Part shown: piece after piece, positions 1-12,720 of the stretch
Layout: each line of letters begins with the position of its first letter
How positions within the stretch are numbered: position 1 is the stretch's first letter
Assembly: GCA_037074615.1 (NCBI GenBank)
Contig: CM073524.1
Coordinates: forward strand, 23,017,406-23,081,405
Length of the DNA stretch: 64,000 nt
Origin: Leucaena leucocephala
Taxonomy: Eukaryota; Streptophyta; Magnoliopsida; Fabales; Fabaceae
Direction of reading: 5' to 3'
Program-made: the position numbers and the translations under genes
The notes under the pieces: model-generated
Databases searched by the model: none
What the model saw: only the letters and a program-made list of their open reading frames with translations
What the model was told of the DNA's origin: nothing

Positions 1-687
1 AATTCAATGTCGCATGTAAGTTAATCAGAATTCAGTGCTGCCATGTGGATTTAATGATAACTGCATTTTTTTCCTGCTGTCTTATTGGACCCCTCATGCG
101 AACATTTCGTGAAAACTGTTCCAACGTTCAATTTTATTTTTAAATCAATTTATTCGAAACATCGTTATATATCCTGATATATTAATATATTAATTGTTGA
201 GTGTGTAAAATGTAGGCAACTATTATGTTTACTATTAGTTTCTCAAGTACCTTAGATTTCCCATCCTCATCCAGTGTGGTTAATGTCTTGTGTCACTAGT
301 TCAAAAATGATGACCGGAGTTCCATCAATTAGGTCATGACTACCTACCGACTTGCTTTAATTCATTTTGTTCCTGTGTTGATTCAGGTGGCCAAATCGAA
401 AACTGGTTCATTTGCTTCCTATCTAGTTATATCGCGAGTCCATGGATATGCAACTCTGTTGATGATAACAAGTTTTACTGGCAGTCTGGTCAAATTGATC
501 TCTCTTATGATCCACTATATTTTATACTCGTGTTAGAGGACTAGTTATGGTAATGATGCTTGATGGATGCTTGATGCGAGTACTTATTTTTAATGATAGC
601 AAAGGATACCAACTGTTAGCTGCTTTTTTATGTGAAGCCACATGAATAACAATTGGTGGACCATGCATTTGTGAATAACAATTGTTG
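1..687. other. AT-rich stretch, no gene recognised
   Basis: No reading frame here resembles a known protein. It lies directly upstream of the first recognisable integrase residues of the copia remnant, so it may be intron or intergenic sequence of the broken gene downstream, or retrotransposon sequence too decayed to read. Confidence 0.4.
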
Positions 688-3140
688 ATTCCTATAATAT
701 GGTCTTTACCCAATTTGATATAAAAATTTACACTCACAATAGTACTGAATACTTTAATCAACCACTATCTAATTTTCTTAAACACTAGGGTATCACCCAT
801 AAGAGTTCATATCCCTCCAGCCCATAATAAAATGGTATTATTGAACTTAAAAATATGCATATCTTAGAAATTGTTAGAGCTCTTATGTTTAGTAGTTATG
901 TACTTATATTCTATTGGAACGATGCTATCCTTATAGTTACTTTTTTAATTAACCGGATGCCATGTAAACCCTTATCTTTCCAAAATTCTCTCCAAGTTCT
1001 TCAAACTCATTTTCAACTCCCTTACCTAGAAAACACCCTTCCTCTCAAGATCTTTGGATGCATTGCCTTTTTTCATCTCCATCAAATCTCTAAATTAGAC
1101 CCTATGACTATTAAATGCATCTTTCTAGGACCTACCAGTACCCAAAAGGGGTACAGATATTTTGATCCCTTGGCCAAGCATCTCTGTGTCACTTGTGATA
1201 TCACATTCTATGAAACTATCCCTTTCTATATCTCACCTTCAGTTCAGGGGGAGATTTGAAGTGAACCTAAGAGAATTCATACCAACCCTGAACAACCACC
1301 ATTTCTCCACCAAGAACCCGACAGAATATACACTCTTGACATACCAGTACAAGAGGAACCTAAGGAATCTGAAGAATAAGTTGAAAGAAACGCTAGTTCA
1401 GGGGGAGACACTAACAAGTGGGGATAAGTCTATACCAGCAGAAACACGACAGGTAATGCCCCTGAGTGAATGAAGCACATCAAGAGTTTGAACCAAGTGC
1501 AGGTCTTGAGCCACCACAAGTACAAAATGACGATCTTGATCTTCTAATAGTAGTAAGAAAACAACGCAGGTACTAGGCATCCTATAGAAAAGTTTGTCTC
1601 TTATCAGGCCTTATCACTGAACATCATTCTTTTATTTCTCACCTTGATCAGGCCAAAATCCCAAAAAATATAAATGAGGCTCTAGCAAGCCCTGAATGGA
1701 GACAAGCAGTGATGGAAGAGATGAAGGCCCTAGAGAGATATGAAACATGGGAAGTAGTTGAACTACTAGAAGGCAAGAAAGTAATAAGATGCAAATGGGT
1801 GTTTACCCTAAAATACCTAGCTAATGGAAGCTTTGAAAAATACAAAGCAAGATTAGTGACGAAGAGTTTTACTCAAGTCAATGGTATAGATTACGCTGAG
1901 ATATTTACACCAGTAGCTAAGTTAAATGCCATCAGAATCTTATTATCCATTACTGCTAACATAGACTAGCCCTTATGTCAGATAGATGTCAAGAACGTAT
2001 TCTTAAATAGATAATTGAAGGAGGAGGTGTACATGAAGATGCCCCCAATATTCCCTAGAAAGAAGGAAGGTCAAGTATGTAAGCTAAAGAAGTCACTGCA
2101 TGGTTTAAAACAGTCTCCTCGAGCATGGTTTGAGAGATTCACCAAAGTATTGAAAAACCAAGGCTATAAACAGGGGCAGAGTGATCACACTCTATTCTTC
2201 AGACACGAGGAAGGAAAACTTGTGGTGTTAGTAATATATGTTGATGACATCATTCTCACATGTACAATTCAACAGAGATTGCTAGAGTTAAAAGGGCCCT
2301 TAATCAAGAGTTTCAAGTTAAGGACCTCAAAAAAATGAAATATTTTTTGCGAATAGAAGTGGCTAAATCTATTAAAGGCATGAGTATCTCATAAAAAAAA
2401 ATACATACTGGATCTCCTACAAGAAACAAGTATGCTGGGTTGAAGACCTAGTGACACTCCTCTTCGGGTCGATAAGATTCGTGATGATGAAGACCTGGGA
2501 AAGGATATAGATATGCGGAGATATCAACTAATGGTATGGAAGTTAATTTATCTATCACACACGAGGCCAGACATTGCTTATGCTGTCAGTGTTGTGAGTC
2601 AACACTCTTATAACCCTAAACAGAGCACCTGAATGAAATTTATAGAATCTTCAGATATCTAAAAGGCTCCCTTAGTATGACAAGAGAAGTGTAGAAATGC
2701 TCATGGATACTAATTGTGAAGGTAATCAAGATGATAGAAAATTGAATTCGGGTTATGTCAATTATGTGTGGGAAAATTTAGTCATTTGGCGTAGTAAAAA
2801 GTAAAGTATGGTTGCTAAAAGCAACACTGAAGCTAAATTTAGAGCCATAGCTCTTAGAACATGTGAAGGTTTGTGGGTAAAACGAGTACTGGAAGAGTTA
2901 AAAGTGCTAATAGAATTATCTATCAAACTACATTCCGACAATATAGCAGCAATCAGTATGTCACATAACCCAATTCAGCACAACAGAATAAAATATGTGG
3001 AGATAAATAGACATTTCATAAGAGAAAAGATTGATGTTATAAACAGCAGATGTGCTCATGAAGGGGTTGACTCGAGATAAATTCAAATATCTAATTGGCA
3101 AGTTGGACATGAAGAACATATATGCTCAATGAGGGAGAGT
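688..3140 (+). mobile_element. Decayed Ty1/copia retrotransposon, pol remnant
   Basis: A 5'-truncated copia polyprotein reads in the order integrase, reverse transcriptase, RNase H, the Ty1/copia order. The integrase piece starts near 690 and continues to about 1260, with the NGIIE-x-KN stretch near 820 and the FLINRMP and CIFLG motifs. Reverse transcriptase starts near 1660 (W-K-W-V-F region, KARLV, then YVDD near 2240). RNase H (STEA-like start near 2820, then the LHSDN motif) ends near 3080. It is dead: stops occur near 786, 814-819, 1967-1969 and 2012-2014, frameshifts separate the blocks, and the integrase DNG aspartate position near 730 reads histidine. No gag, protease or 5' LTR is visible. 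The frames are described only as decayed. Confidence 0.93.
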
Positions 3141-3345
3141 AATGGAGATATTAGAATTAATTAGGAAAGATTATAGGAATAAATGGGGAAAGATTATAGT
3201 AAATTGTTGTCTTAAATGTATTCCGTGATTTGTTGTGATTTGTTCCCCGGATTATGCTCTGATTATGTATTCCTATGTGTATCTATGTATCAGCATATAC
3301 GATAAATGTACAGAACTGAATCACCTTTCATTCCATTGTCTTCTG
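3141..3345 (+). repeat. Probable 3' LTR remnant of the copia element
   Basis: A purine-rich tract (gagggagag at about 3131-3139) sits where a polypurine tract is expected just after RNase H. It is followed by sequence with the repeated word GGAAAGATTATAG, common in plant copia LTRs, and a TATTCCTATG-like block. The right edge is inferred: broken-gene coding sequence starts at about 3350. No 5' LTR is available for comparison, so the boundaries are soft. Confidence 0.55.
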
Positions 3346-3349
3346 TCAG

Positions 3350-5364
3350 CGCTTTTTCGACTTCCCTCCAATAAAAGTACTGAAGGGGTAAAAGATGGTG
3401 TTGGTGACTTTGATAAACATGGATTAGATGCGCAACGTTATTTATTAAATACAAATCTATCTCCTTATTGCAATGAGTCCAGCCAACTTATTGCAGAGGC
3501 CGTAAATCAACAATCACAGTATTTTCATAGTATGGATGGAGGTTACGAAGAACAGTCTGAGAATATGAATTCAAGAATAGAAGCAGAAATAAATTCAAGA
3601 AGTGACAGCGAGTCTCATGTGAATAGTCGCTTGGTTCATGCAACAACCTCATATTCTCAAGAATCTCCTAAAAAGCCTTTGCTAGAAGTCATTGATGCCT
3701 GTGAAGGTGTATCCAAAATAGCTGAAATGGAAGACTGCAGCAAGCACACGGGGGATGTTAAGTCAGCTTCTGTCTACAGAAGATCAGTTGATAATGAGTA
3801 TGACCAGTTTATTGACTCAAAATCGATTCAGGATATTTCTTCTAGGGGTACTTATTGCATTATGATTTGTCAAATGCTCAGCGTAACTAACAAGCTAGGA
3901 TTCTTACGTCTTAAGAAACAAATAACATTCTTTGTGAAAATGAGAATTCGGTAGAAAATCAAGGCCACTTGCTTGATGAAAGCGATTCCTTCGAAGCGCC
4001 TGCAAATGTCAATTTAGATACCAAAGATTCTTTTGGAGGAGCAGAAACTTCCTCTGGCCTTCATGAAAATAATCTACTGGCGCCGGCAATCACGGAACCA
4101 GATGATGCGAAGAGACGGATTGAGAATTTACATGTGAAAGATACACCAGTGATGTCCTCCAATGAAAATCCTGTGACATGCAGCTGCCATAATACCCCCG
4201 TTACTTCACTTGGCAAACATCGATCTCCGCTGGTTGAAAGCATAAACAAACAATCACCTCCTGAGCTTCAAAGGCCTGGCCTTGTAGTGGATGTTGATTT
4301 TTTGCATGTTAACTTGAATGGTGATTTGTTCTGAAGAGGAGATCAGGAGTGAAATTTTATTTGGTGAGTTAGAACTATGCCATAACAAAGCAAGTGAGGA
4401 TATTATTTCCAAACATCATATTCAAGCTGCATCTAAGATTAAAGATGGAAGCCTTGACTTGGATGAAAGGACAAAGCATTTACAAATGGATGGTGCATAT
4501 CAAGTTACTGCTGAAATTGTTGAGGTTGACCCTAATCATAAAGTTAATGACTATAATATTGTTTCTTCTATACAAGGGAATGAAGGCCAAATTGTTGATG
4601 AGAAATGCAATGAACAAATTCCAAAGAGCACCGAAGCCGGTCCGTTGAAGAGGAAAAGTTTGTCAGAAGAAGCTGAAATTAGTGTTTCTGGTAAAGATGG
4701 AATTTCTAATGCCAATGTTCAGAATCAGATTGAAGAAGATAGCGACTAAATATGTCATCTGTGAGTATAGATTTTGGCAAAATTTCTTCATATGTACCTG
4801 TTTGCTTTTCAACCTCAGACATCGGTAGTCTTGGTGCCGTGGGAATTGCGATTTGTAATCCTTAGTATTTTGAATGGCAGTAGGAAATCCGGAACCAAAA
4901 GGAAACAGAATGTCCCTTCAGTGATTTCTCCTCCAAATGTTGCTCCGTTTTCTGATGAATGGTTAGCTGCAATGGAAGCTGCTGGAGAGGTGACTTATTA
5001 GAATTATTGACTGGACTTACGCATATATTAATCATTGATTAAACCGTTTTTTGATATTGCAGGAAATTTAACAATGAAAGGTGGCGCCGTACAAAATTCT
5101 CCCGCTGAGAAGCCTCAGCATGAACCAGGTCCATGGTCCCCGGTATGGCCATCTTGCTATTTTAATGTTGTTCAGATCATATAAAGCTTTTAGATCAGCC
5201 CCTTTTTGGTGGTTTATTTCTTGCTGAACATCTTAAAATTAAACGTGATTGCTAATTAAAGTGGCATGGTCCTTAATTTCCACGTAAAAATCAAGCAATT
5301 GGACCATATGATTGCACCAAATACACCAATATGAATATCCCCCCCTTCCTGGCAATAGTAACTA
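3350..5364 (+). pseudogene. Broken multi-exon gene of unknown function
   Basis: Exons are read by coding continuity and splice sites: 3350-3847 (after cag), 3916-4760, 4881-4989, 5063-5142, then a terminal piece near 5284-5364. The 3848-3915 intron keeps phase perfectly (AGG-G joined to AA). The protein is hydrophilic and rich in Ser, Glu and Asn, with a conserved-looking end (VPSVISPPNVAPFSDEWLAA). It resembles an uncharacterised plant protein but I cannot name it. Damage: a one-base frame change at about 4328-4334 (or an unusually short 55-bp intron), an in-frame TAA at 4747-4749 just before a good donor at 4761, a missing base just after the acceptor at 5062, and no clean acceptor for the final exon. 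The copia element directly upstream may have disrupted it; the 5' end is not in view. Sequencing errors could explain some breaks, but hardly all. Confidence 0.6.
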
Positions 5365-5904
5365 CTGGAATGATCCTTATTATATTCTTGAACTAACCAT
5401 TTTAGTTCTCATTTTTATTTTAAATATTTTGAGCCATTCAAACATTGTAGAACCCGCTGTATGGACTATGGAGCACAGAACTGAGTGCTTGGCAGATACA
5501 ATTATCAATTTCCACATACGACTTGCTCTGGAAAAGCATCAGAGGAAAAATAAGTGGTGGAGGTTGAATGCTATTCAATCTGTAAATTGTGTATGATACG
5601 CTACGCTTTTTATTGTACTTTTTTTTCTGTACAATTCTTTTGATTCTGTACGTAGCTATTCACCAGATTTGCAAGATATAATCAAATTCCTAGTTAATCA
5701 GCATCTTTCTTATTAAGAAGCAAACCCAGAGAATTAGCCTTACATAAACTTAATTAGAACTTGCAAAGTGGCAACAATCCAGTTCAACAAGGAGCTTAAA
5801 GTTGTTTGGGCCTCCCTAATGAATGAACAATTTTTGGAACCATTCTTGGAAAATGAAATGTCACTCCTGCCCCTAGTGGGAATTGAACCGTAGCTTTAAG
5901 GAAC
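5365..5904. other. Intergenic, no gene seen
   Basis: AT-rich sequence following the broken gene, likely including its old 3'UTR. Short open frames here lack recognisable motifs. Confidence 0.45.
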
Positions 5905-6440
5905 CGGTCAAAGGAACCGTTTGGATAGGTTTTTTAAAAATAGATTCTGGAAAAAAATATATTTTAGACAATTTTAAAAAAAAAGTTTCTAGAAAAGAGT
6001 TTATCGAAAAAAGATAGTTCTGAATAAATGGGTGTTTGGATGATTATTACTAAAAAGATTTTTGTGATCGTTAAATTACTAGAAATTGTATAATTTTATT
6101 AAAAATATGAGAAATAAGAGATGAGAGAGGGTGGAGAAGAGATAAAAGATAAAAGAGAGTAGAGAAGAGATATGAGAGAGGAGAGAGGGTGTAAAAAAAA
6201 TAAAGATAAAATAATAAATGGGTAGTTCATAAGTTTTTTTACTATTCTAAAAATTATTTCCAATAACTTATCTAAAACTATAATTTTAAACCATAGTTAT
6301 AAAATTATAATTTTAAATTATGGTTTAGTCCACAAGTATTTTTAAATAAATATAATTATTTATTTTAAAAAATTTTAAACTAAAATTTAAGTAAGAAAAC
6401 TTTTAAAACTTAAGTTTTAGGGTTTATTTTAAAATTTTCT
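5905..6440 (+). mobile_element. MITE A, Tourist-like family with GA-rich centre
   Basis: It starts near a CCGTTTGGATAGG-type end. It has the family signature of a TTTGGATGATTATT block, then a GAGAG-rich tract (about 6118-6190), then an AT-rich palindromic right half. The same layout occurs at 10773-11180 (reverse), 51285-51831, 56650-57165 and 57827-58332. No coding capacity. Ends are approximate in this copy. Confidence 0.6.
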
Positions 6441-7400
6441 CATCTTTCTGGCACAAAAACTCACATAATTATCTCCTACACGCAAAATTAATTCTCCTAA
6501 TTCTCCCCACTAATTTAAAAGAAGACGTGGTCGATTATGGAGAACACAGAAAATTGCGACTATTCCTTGAGAGGCTGAGAAAGCTAGGTTGACATGAAAA
6601 TACAGAAGACAAGAGAGGGAACAAGAATACAAAAGATGAGTGAGACACTGAGGTGAGGGAGAGAGAGAAAAAGGTAGAGGGAGTTTGATCATTTTAATAA
6701 AGTGATTTACATGAATTTCTTCTAAAACTTTTCAAGTTTGAAACTATGAATTGACAATATTTAAAAAAAAAAAAAATGTTGTGACCCGCACCTTTTCAGA
6801 TTTGCCTTCCCTCGCCATTGCCACTCTTCCGGGGAGAAGTAAAGATTCACATTCCCCAATATTTTGAACAATTCCATCAGGACGATATTTTCGATACAAT
6901 AAATTCCTTATATTTTTTTTCGATGACATACTGTAGTGAAAATTTTAGCGACATTATTTTAATAATATTTCTTATATATTACCCTCTTCCCGTTTATCTT
7001 TACTCAAGTTTTTCTCCCTATGTAGTACTAACACTAATTGACAAAACTAAAATGGAGTATGGTTGAATATCGCCTTTGCATTACTATTGTTATGAACTTA
7101 TTCTTCAATTTAAATGTTAGTTTTACAATCTTGAATAAACTTAATTTATATTATATTGCTTAAAATGTAATAGATGGTTCGTGGCGGCTTTAACTAATGT
7201 GTAACTACTGATTCTTGAACCGCTGTTGAAAATTGGATTACAATTTACATGCTCTTAACATACATCTAGTTGCACAACACTCAGTATAACGAGATGTTGG
7301 GAAAGATCTTTAAAGAAAATTAAAATTACGGGTACCTTCATTAAACTTTTAAAAAATACTAGATAATACTTCCCCCTCGGTAAGTCGATGTATTATTTCC
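6441..7400. other. Intergenic, no gene seen
   Basis: Contains a purine-rich block (about 6590-6690) and AT-rich DNA. I see no gene, RNA or defined repeat in it. It ends at the 3' side of the APX transcript. Confidence 0.4.
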
Positions 7401-7618
7401 AAGCCATTCAACTTCAGATGAGATGAAAATTACTTGCACAGTTGTGTACCATAACAGAGAAGGAAAACCACAGAAATCTACCATGCTACCACTGTTCATG
7501 TCTAGCAAAATACACCTCAGATGAAGCATCACATTTTCTTCCTCAAAACCAAAAGACTGAAATAATTAAAAACAGATATGGGCGAAACAGCAAGCAGCTT
7601 CGTCTTGAATCCACTTGC
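7400..7618 (-). other. 3'UTR of the APX gene (approximate)
   Basis: Non-coding sequence directly downstream of the APX stop. Its end is guessed from a drop in complexity and AATAAT-like words on the minus strand near 7390-7400. The transcript end cannot be seen directly. Confidence 0.45.
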
Positions 7619-9676
7619 TTATGCATCGGCGAACCTGTCAGATAAAGCTTACATGTAAGTTTGTAGCTTTAACCCAGACAGACAGAATCTTATAATAATG
7701 TTGAAATTAAACATCATCATGCTTGTTTCACATAACAAATAGTCACAATTATTACCAACAAATCAAATTGGAACATCTTTCTAACACTTCAACATGGAAA
7801 TGTCATTAGGGGTTTTATTTTATTCCTCATGTGAGCATGTCTATTCACCCCTAGTACTACAATTCTCATCCTTCAAATCAAGGATACTAGAACAGATCCT
7901 AAAATCGAAGTTCACGGGAGACCCAAAGTGCCCTTGTCAGCCTAATTTAGCAGGAGATATGAACAATTAAGATGAGACTAACCCAAGTTCAGAGAGTTTT
8001 AGATGTGCCTCAGCATAATCAGCGAAAAAGGCATCTTCATCCTGAATTACAGTAATAAATCAGCGAGAATTAGCAATTTTATGGTAATCACGTCATTAAA
8101 AGTAAATGCCATATGAGAAAAATGTGAATAATTTACACACCGCTGCATATTTCTCAACCAGAGGGCGGAATACTGGGTCAGTAAGGAGTGCTTTGTCAGA
8201 TGGCAACTGCAGGAGGCCTTCTTTCTCACCAGACAACAGTTCCCTGCCATAGAAGACATTAGTGATAATTGACAATGGAGAAAAAGCCAGAGGCAACGCT
8301 ACAATAAAAGCATACTAACTTGAAGTACGAGTTGTCAAAAATCAGAGGGTTGGAAGTCCAGGCACCCTCAAATCCAGAACGTTCCTTGTGGCACCTTCCC
8401 TGCCCGAACAAGTATAGCAAGTGTAAATATAAGATTAAAGCTATAGGAAAAGATGCACACGTGGACATACAACAATTTTATTTATAGCTCTTATGGAAAT
8501 ATGAGCTTACAAGGGTGTGAGCACCGGAGAGAGCAACAATATCTTGATCGCTAAGCCCCATGTGGCCAAACACATCCCTCAGATGATCAGAACCTACAGC
8601 AATCAAGACGTAAGCCCTGGTAATTTATCAACGGAAGCAAATCTCAATAGTTTACTTCTCCCGAGTACTTACCCTTTGTGCCATCAGGCAATCGGCCCTC
8701 CGGAGGTGGCTCTGGCTTATCCTATCAATAAGAAAGTACCGCTATTAGCCTCAACAGTAAAGCACAAACAAAACTGAAATTGTGCTATCACGAATGCAAG
8801 CAAGCAGATCAAACGGAATTGCCAAACAAGGATCCTAGAAGTGTAATATTGATCTTCAGTGAATTGCAAAACAATAATTCTTTAAGTTAAATATTGATCT
8901 TCAGTACAGTTATGATTTCATACGGTAACACACCAAAGACAAGCCTAGATACAACAAATTGTATGCTAGTTAAATAAATAAATCAAGAAAAAATATAAGA
9001 ATAAAAATTAGAAAACATGAGGAATAAAGAAGATCACATATGTTCATACAGTTTATACACAATATTGATCCACAGGGGAATTTTGTGGGGACGACCAAAA
9101 TGATAATACCTCTCTTCCGGGGTGGAAAGGAATTTCGGGCCCACCGGTGACCTCAACAGCGACTACACCAGCCAGCTAATTTTCCATAAAAAAACTGAAC
9201 GACTGTTAAGTATTGAATGAAAAATAGCGCAAGTAACTAATTTCGTCAATGCTTTCTTACCTGGTAGAAATCACCGTAGGTCAAGATGGGAAACTGTTCC
9301 TTGATGGGCTCCAACAGCCGAACAGCAATATCAAGCCCGTTGTTAGCCCCGTGAGCAAGTTCAGCAGGTTGCTTCATGGTACCGAAGGGACCACCGGTCT
9401 TGGTCTTCACGTCATAGGTACCAGCCGAGTGCCACCTACAGAAGGATACAACGAAGTCAGTCACAAACTATCGGAAAACCACAACAGCGAATTTAAATGA
9501 AAACGATCGCGCATCTGAGTTATTGCTCTTAATATGAAATGCAGAGCGGAAACATACGCAATTCGGACCATGATCGGAGCACAGTTCTTCTCGGCAATCA
9601 TACCCCTGAGCTTCTTCTTGGCCTTATCCACGGCCTTGAGGTAATCGGCACTAACGGTAGGGTACGATTTGCCCAT
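7619..9676 (-). CDS. APX: Cytosolic L-ascorbate peroxidase, nine coding exons
   Basis: This class I haem peroxidase reduces H2O2 to water using ascorbate in the cytosol (ascorbate-glutathione cycle). Exons, 5' to 3' on the minus strand: 9558-9676, 9261-9435, 9110-9175, 8673-8721, 8511-8593, 8320-8399, 8141-8243, 7983-8041, 7619-7634. All splice phases agree, giving 750 nt and 249 aa, the normal family length. Visible active-site residues are Arg38, Trp41 and His42 (distal), His162 (proximal, pea His163), Trp178 and Asp207, plus Lys30, Cys32 and Arg171 for ascorbate binding. The final 16-nt exon encodes the end of the usual FADA tail. There is no transit peptide, transmembrane tail or SRL-type signal, so it is cytosolic. 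One residue is missing relative to pea APX in the FGxMGLSD loop. The start is the family's MGKSYPTVS start. Confidence 0.97.
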
Positions 9677-9990
9677 GGCTATAACTAAGGAGAGAACAAA
9701 GCCAAAAATGAGTCAAATAAGTTAAATTCCCTTGATCCATAAAACCGATCGATATTCAGATCTAAGAAACGATGATGAAATAAAACATCAAACATGCGAC
9801 GATTTGGAGAACGAATGAATCAATGAAATGAGAGTTAAAAGTTTTCAGGCGGAGGCAATAACGTAAGGCGCGCCTACCTGAGAACTGAGAGTAGTTGAGA
9901 GTGGAGAGCAGATACTGGAGCACACAACCCTAGCACGAGAATAGCACGAGCAGAGCACAAGCCATCAGTCTGAAATGGTGAGGTAGATAT
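9677..9990 (-). promoter_or_regulatory. APX 5'UTR with a leader intron
   Basis: On the minus strand the ATG is preceded by a strong acceptor (ctctccttag, about 9684-9693) only eight bases upstream. A matching donor (cag/gtaggcg) lies at 9877/9878. This predicts a leader intron of about 190 bp and a non-coding first exon from 9878 to about 9975. A leader intron is known for Arabidopsis APX1. A TATA-like CTATATCT on the minus strand lies at about 9986-9993. Confidence 0.7.
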
Positions 9991-10010
9991 AGGGCGTGGA
10001 GGCGTGGAGC

Positions 10011-10026
10011 TAGGAAAGTTCTAGTT
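10011..10026 (-). promoter_or_regulatory. Heat-shock element upstream of APX
   Basis: The word GAAAGTTC at about 10014-10021 is a perfect GAAnnTTC core, placed some tens of bases upstream of the likely TATA box. Arabidopsis APX1 carries a functional heat-shock element in its promoter, so heat and oxidative induction through HSFs is a reasonable inference here. Confidence 0.5.
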
Positions 10027-10029
10027 GAT

Positions 10030-10772
10030 TATTATGAACCGTTAGATGCCCTCAATCCAGGGATTGTTGTTGACTTGAAAATTGAACGGCTAAGGATTGG
10101 ATGGAGACTCCCCTTACGTCACAGTAAGAGGAAAATGAGAGAGAGAAAGGTGTTTTTATAATTTATTTGTCAGAAAATGAGAAAAAAAGGTTGTAATGCG
10201 TATGTTGGCCTCTCGGGGATATGGAAATGAGAATTATTGTGAAAAGAAAAATGCTAATGTCAAGATTGTCGGATTGTACGAAATCACATTTTGTGACGGT
10301 GAGCTAATGCCGAGATTGGTTGAAAAATAAGGGTTAAATGACAAAAATACCCTCCAACCGTGAAATGAATTTCTTCTAGTCAACTGGGGGAAAAAATGTA
10401 AATACCCTTTTTAATGCCTGTCATGTTTACACAAAAGTTGATAAGGATTTTGCTGATGTTTGTAATTCAGGGTGTTTGAATCAAAATACATTATTTGTAA
10501 TTAATATGAATATTTTTTTCTGCATGAAATGGAAAACGATGATTTTAATATGTTCCCGGGATAGGAAAGTAATTCACCTTATGAACAGGCATGGAAAGTT
10601 CCGAGCACCATATAAATACCGGTGTGAACACGCTCTGCCCCGAAAAGATTCCATTTTACCAGCAAGACAAAGATCACCAGTTGAGGCCCGGTGCCGCGTG
10701 TCCCCTCTCTATTCCATAAATTTCATTGGTCCACACAAGCTGCCCTTGGAACACGCGCAGCCCATATTCCGT
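10030..10772. other. APX upstream and intergenic DNA
   Basis: Probably the distal APX promoter followed by intergenic DNA. The open frame at 10476-10802 has no recognisable domain. Confidence 0.35.
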
Positions 10773-11180
10773 TCGTGTATTTGGTTATCTCCAAAAACTT
10801 AATTTTAAAATAACTTCTTATTTAAATTTTAATTTAAAAAAATTTAAATAAATAATTATATTTATTTAAAAAAATTTAAAATTAAATTATAATTTAAAAT
10901 TAAAAATTTAGATAAATTATTAAGTTTCTAGAACTGTAAACTATATAATTACTCTTTTATTTATTTTTTTTTTCTTTTCTCTTTTTTTTTCTTTTCTCTT
11001 CTCTACTATTTTTAATAAAATCATATTATTTATAATAATTTTTTAATTATAAAAATTTTTCTGATAATAATTATTCAAATACTCATTTATTAAAATTATT
11101 TTTTTATAAATTTTTTTTAATATTTTTTTTAAAAATTGTTTAAAAGTTATTTTTTTCTAAATTATTTTCTAAACAGACGC
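10773..11180 (-). mobile_element. MITE B, reverse-oriented copy of the MITE A family
   Basis: Read on the minus strand it shows the same order as the other copies: a GCGTCTGTTTAG end, the AATAAATGAGTATTTGAATA block, a GA-rich tract (seen as CT-rich at about 10968-11008 on the plus strand) and AT-rich palindromic sequence, ending near CGTGTATTTGG (plus strand). No coding capacity. Confidence 0.65.
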
Positions 11181-11570
11181 TACTTATAATATTACTCTTT
11201 GACCTACTTCTTTTTAATTTGAACAATTTTCTTACAAGATGAGGGGCGAGATGAGCTAGAAATTCTTGAGAACCTTTATCTATTTATATCTAAACCAACT
11301 CATTCGGACTATTTGAAATAGTTTCAATGAACAGATGTATCATTAAAAATAAAAAATATATTCAAGAGAATAGTTCCCTACACAAGGGCTTGTTTACTTT
11401 TGCTTTCAATTTTATTGTTAAAAATTATCGCATAAATCAAATTTTAAGAATTGTTTTTTAAAATACAATAAAAAAATATATATATATATGTTTGATTATA
11501 TTAATGGGAAAATATAGTTTCATTCCCTTTTTTAATTACATTCCTATAAATTTTTTCTTTTTATTCACTC

Positions 11571-11950
11571 CTTAGGACATATTTGGTATAACCAAGTTCA
11601 AGTAGAATTTTTTATTTTTTTTTATAATAAAAATTATTTTCACTTCAACTTTTAATATATTAAATTATTTTACTTCTATAAAAAAAATTAAGAAATTAGA
11701 CGATAGAGTGAAGTAAAATATTTTAAACCATTTTATCTAAAGTTATAAAATTTTTAGATAACTTTAACTATTTCTAAATTATAAAAAAATATTTATACCA
11801 TTTTATCCGAATTATAAAAAAAATATACATAAATTCTATATTTATTTTTATAATACCAAATAAATTTTTAAAATTCATCTCAAAATAAAATCTATTTTTA
11901 TTTTTATTTTTATTTTCATAAAAAACTCTTACATCTCATCAAAATTTAGC
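11571..11950 (+). mobile_element. MITE copy 1, second AT-rich family
   Basis: Its left end has ACATATTTGGTATAACC, and its body repeats blocks such as ATTATAAAAAAATATTT and a run of TATTTTTATTTT near the right end. The same blocks occur in the same order at 14205-14712. Boundaries are approximate and no target duplication was verified. Confidence 0.45.
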
Positions 11951-12720
11951 GTTATTGTTTATTCTGTTAATAGTTTTGATCCTTCCGTTTAGAAGCTGTT
12001 GCTTTAAGTTTATAGCGGATGATGTGGCATTGATCACCGTCTTCCTCAGCCGGTCATGCCCCTCTTCCGGTAGCTTCTCTCCCCATTCTCCATCCACTCT
12101 TCTTCAAGGAAAATATTGTTATCTCTCTCACCGTACATGTTCTCTCTCCCCACCATCACCCTATATTGCAGGAGCCCAGGACTCCTTGACCCTTTCTCCT
12201 TCAGCGTCATCTTGATAAGGCGATCATTTATACTTGACGCTCTACTCCATCCTTTTCACATAAAATAGGGAATATGAGTGATTGGAAAATCCAACCAGGT
12301 CGAACCAAAGGTAAAGAAGTTCCGCGGGGTTCAACTAGGGCAATAGGAGGTGGTGTTTGGCAAAGACTAGAGATCCAGTGCGCCAGCAGAGGCTGTGGTG
12401 GGGCGCTTTCGACATGGCGAAAGAGATTGCCGTCTTACGACAGAGCAACTATTCGTACTAATAGTCCGAACACTACACGACAAATATTCTCCAACTGCGA
12501 CCTAAAATTGTTGAACCCAACCTCTGTCCCAAGGTTCTAGCCTCTAGAAGAACCCAAAACAAAGCCCAATGGTGTAAAAGTAGAAGTAGAAGCAGAGCCA
12601 TATTTCCAAGACTAATTTTTTTGTTCTCGTATTCTCTATTTTTAGCTCTATACAAAATGTGAAGTCCCTTCGCAAATGTTTTTCGAAAGTATAGCTTTTT
12701 TGTGAAGGGAGGGGGATTGG
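11951..12720. other. Intergenic, no gene recognised
   Basis: This is a less AT-rich stretch with open frames at 11955-12215 (+), 12274-12540 (+) and 12473-12754 (-). None shows a recognisable domain or splice structure. It could hold a decayed gene fragment, but I cannot support one. Confidence 0.35.

Noticed and set aside
9249..9500. 83-codon plus-strand frame
   Set aside because: Antisense shadow of APX exon 2.
12274..12540. 88-codon plus-strand frame as a gene
   Set aside because: No homology recognised, no splice or promoter support; left as intergenic.
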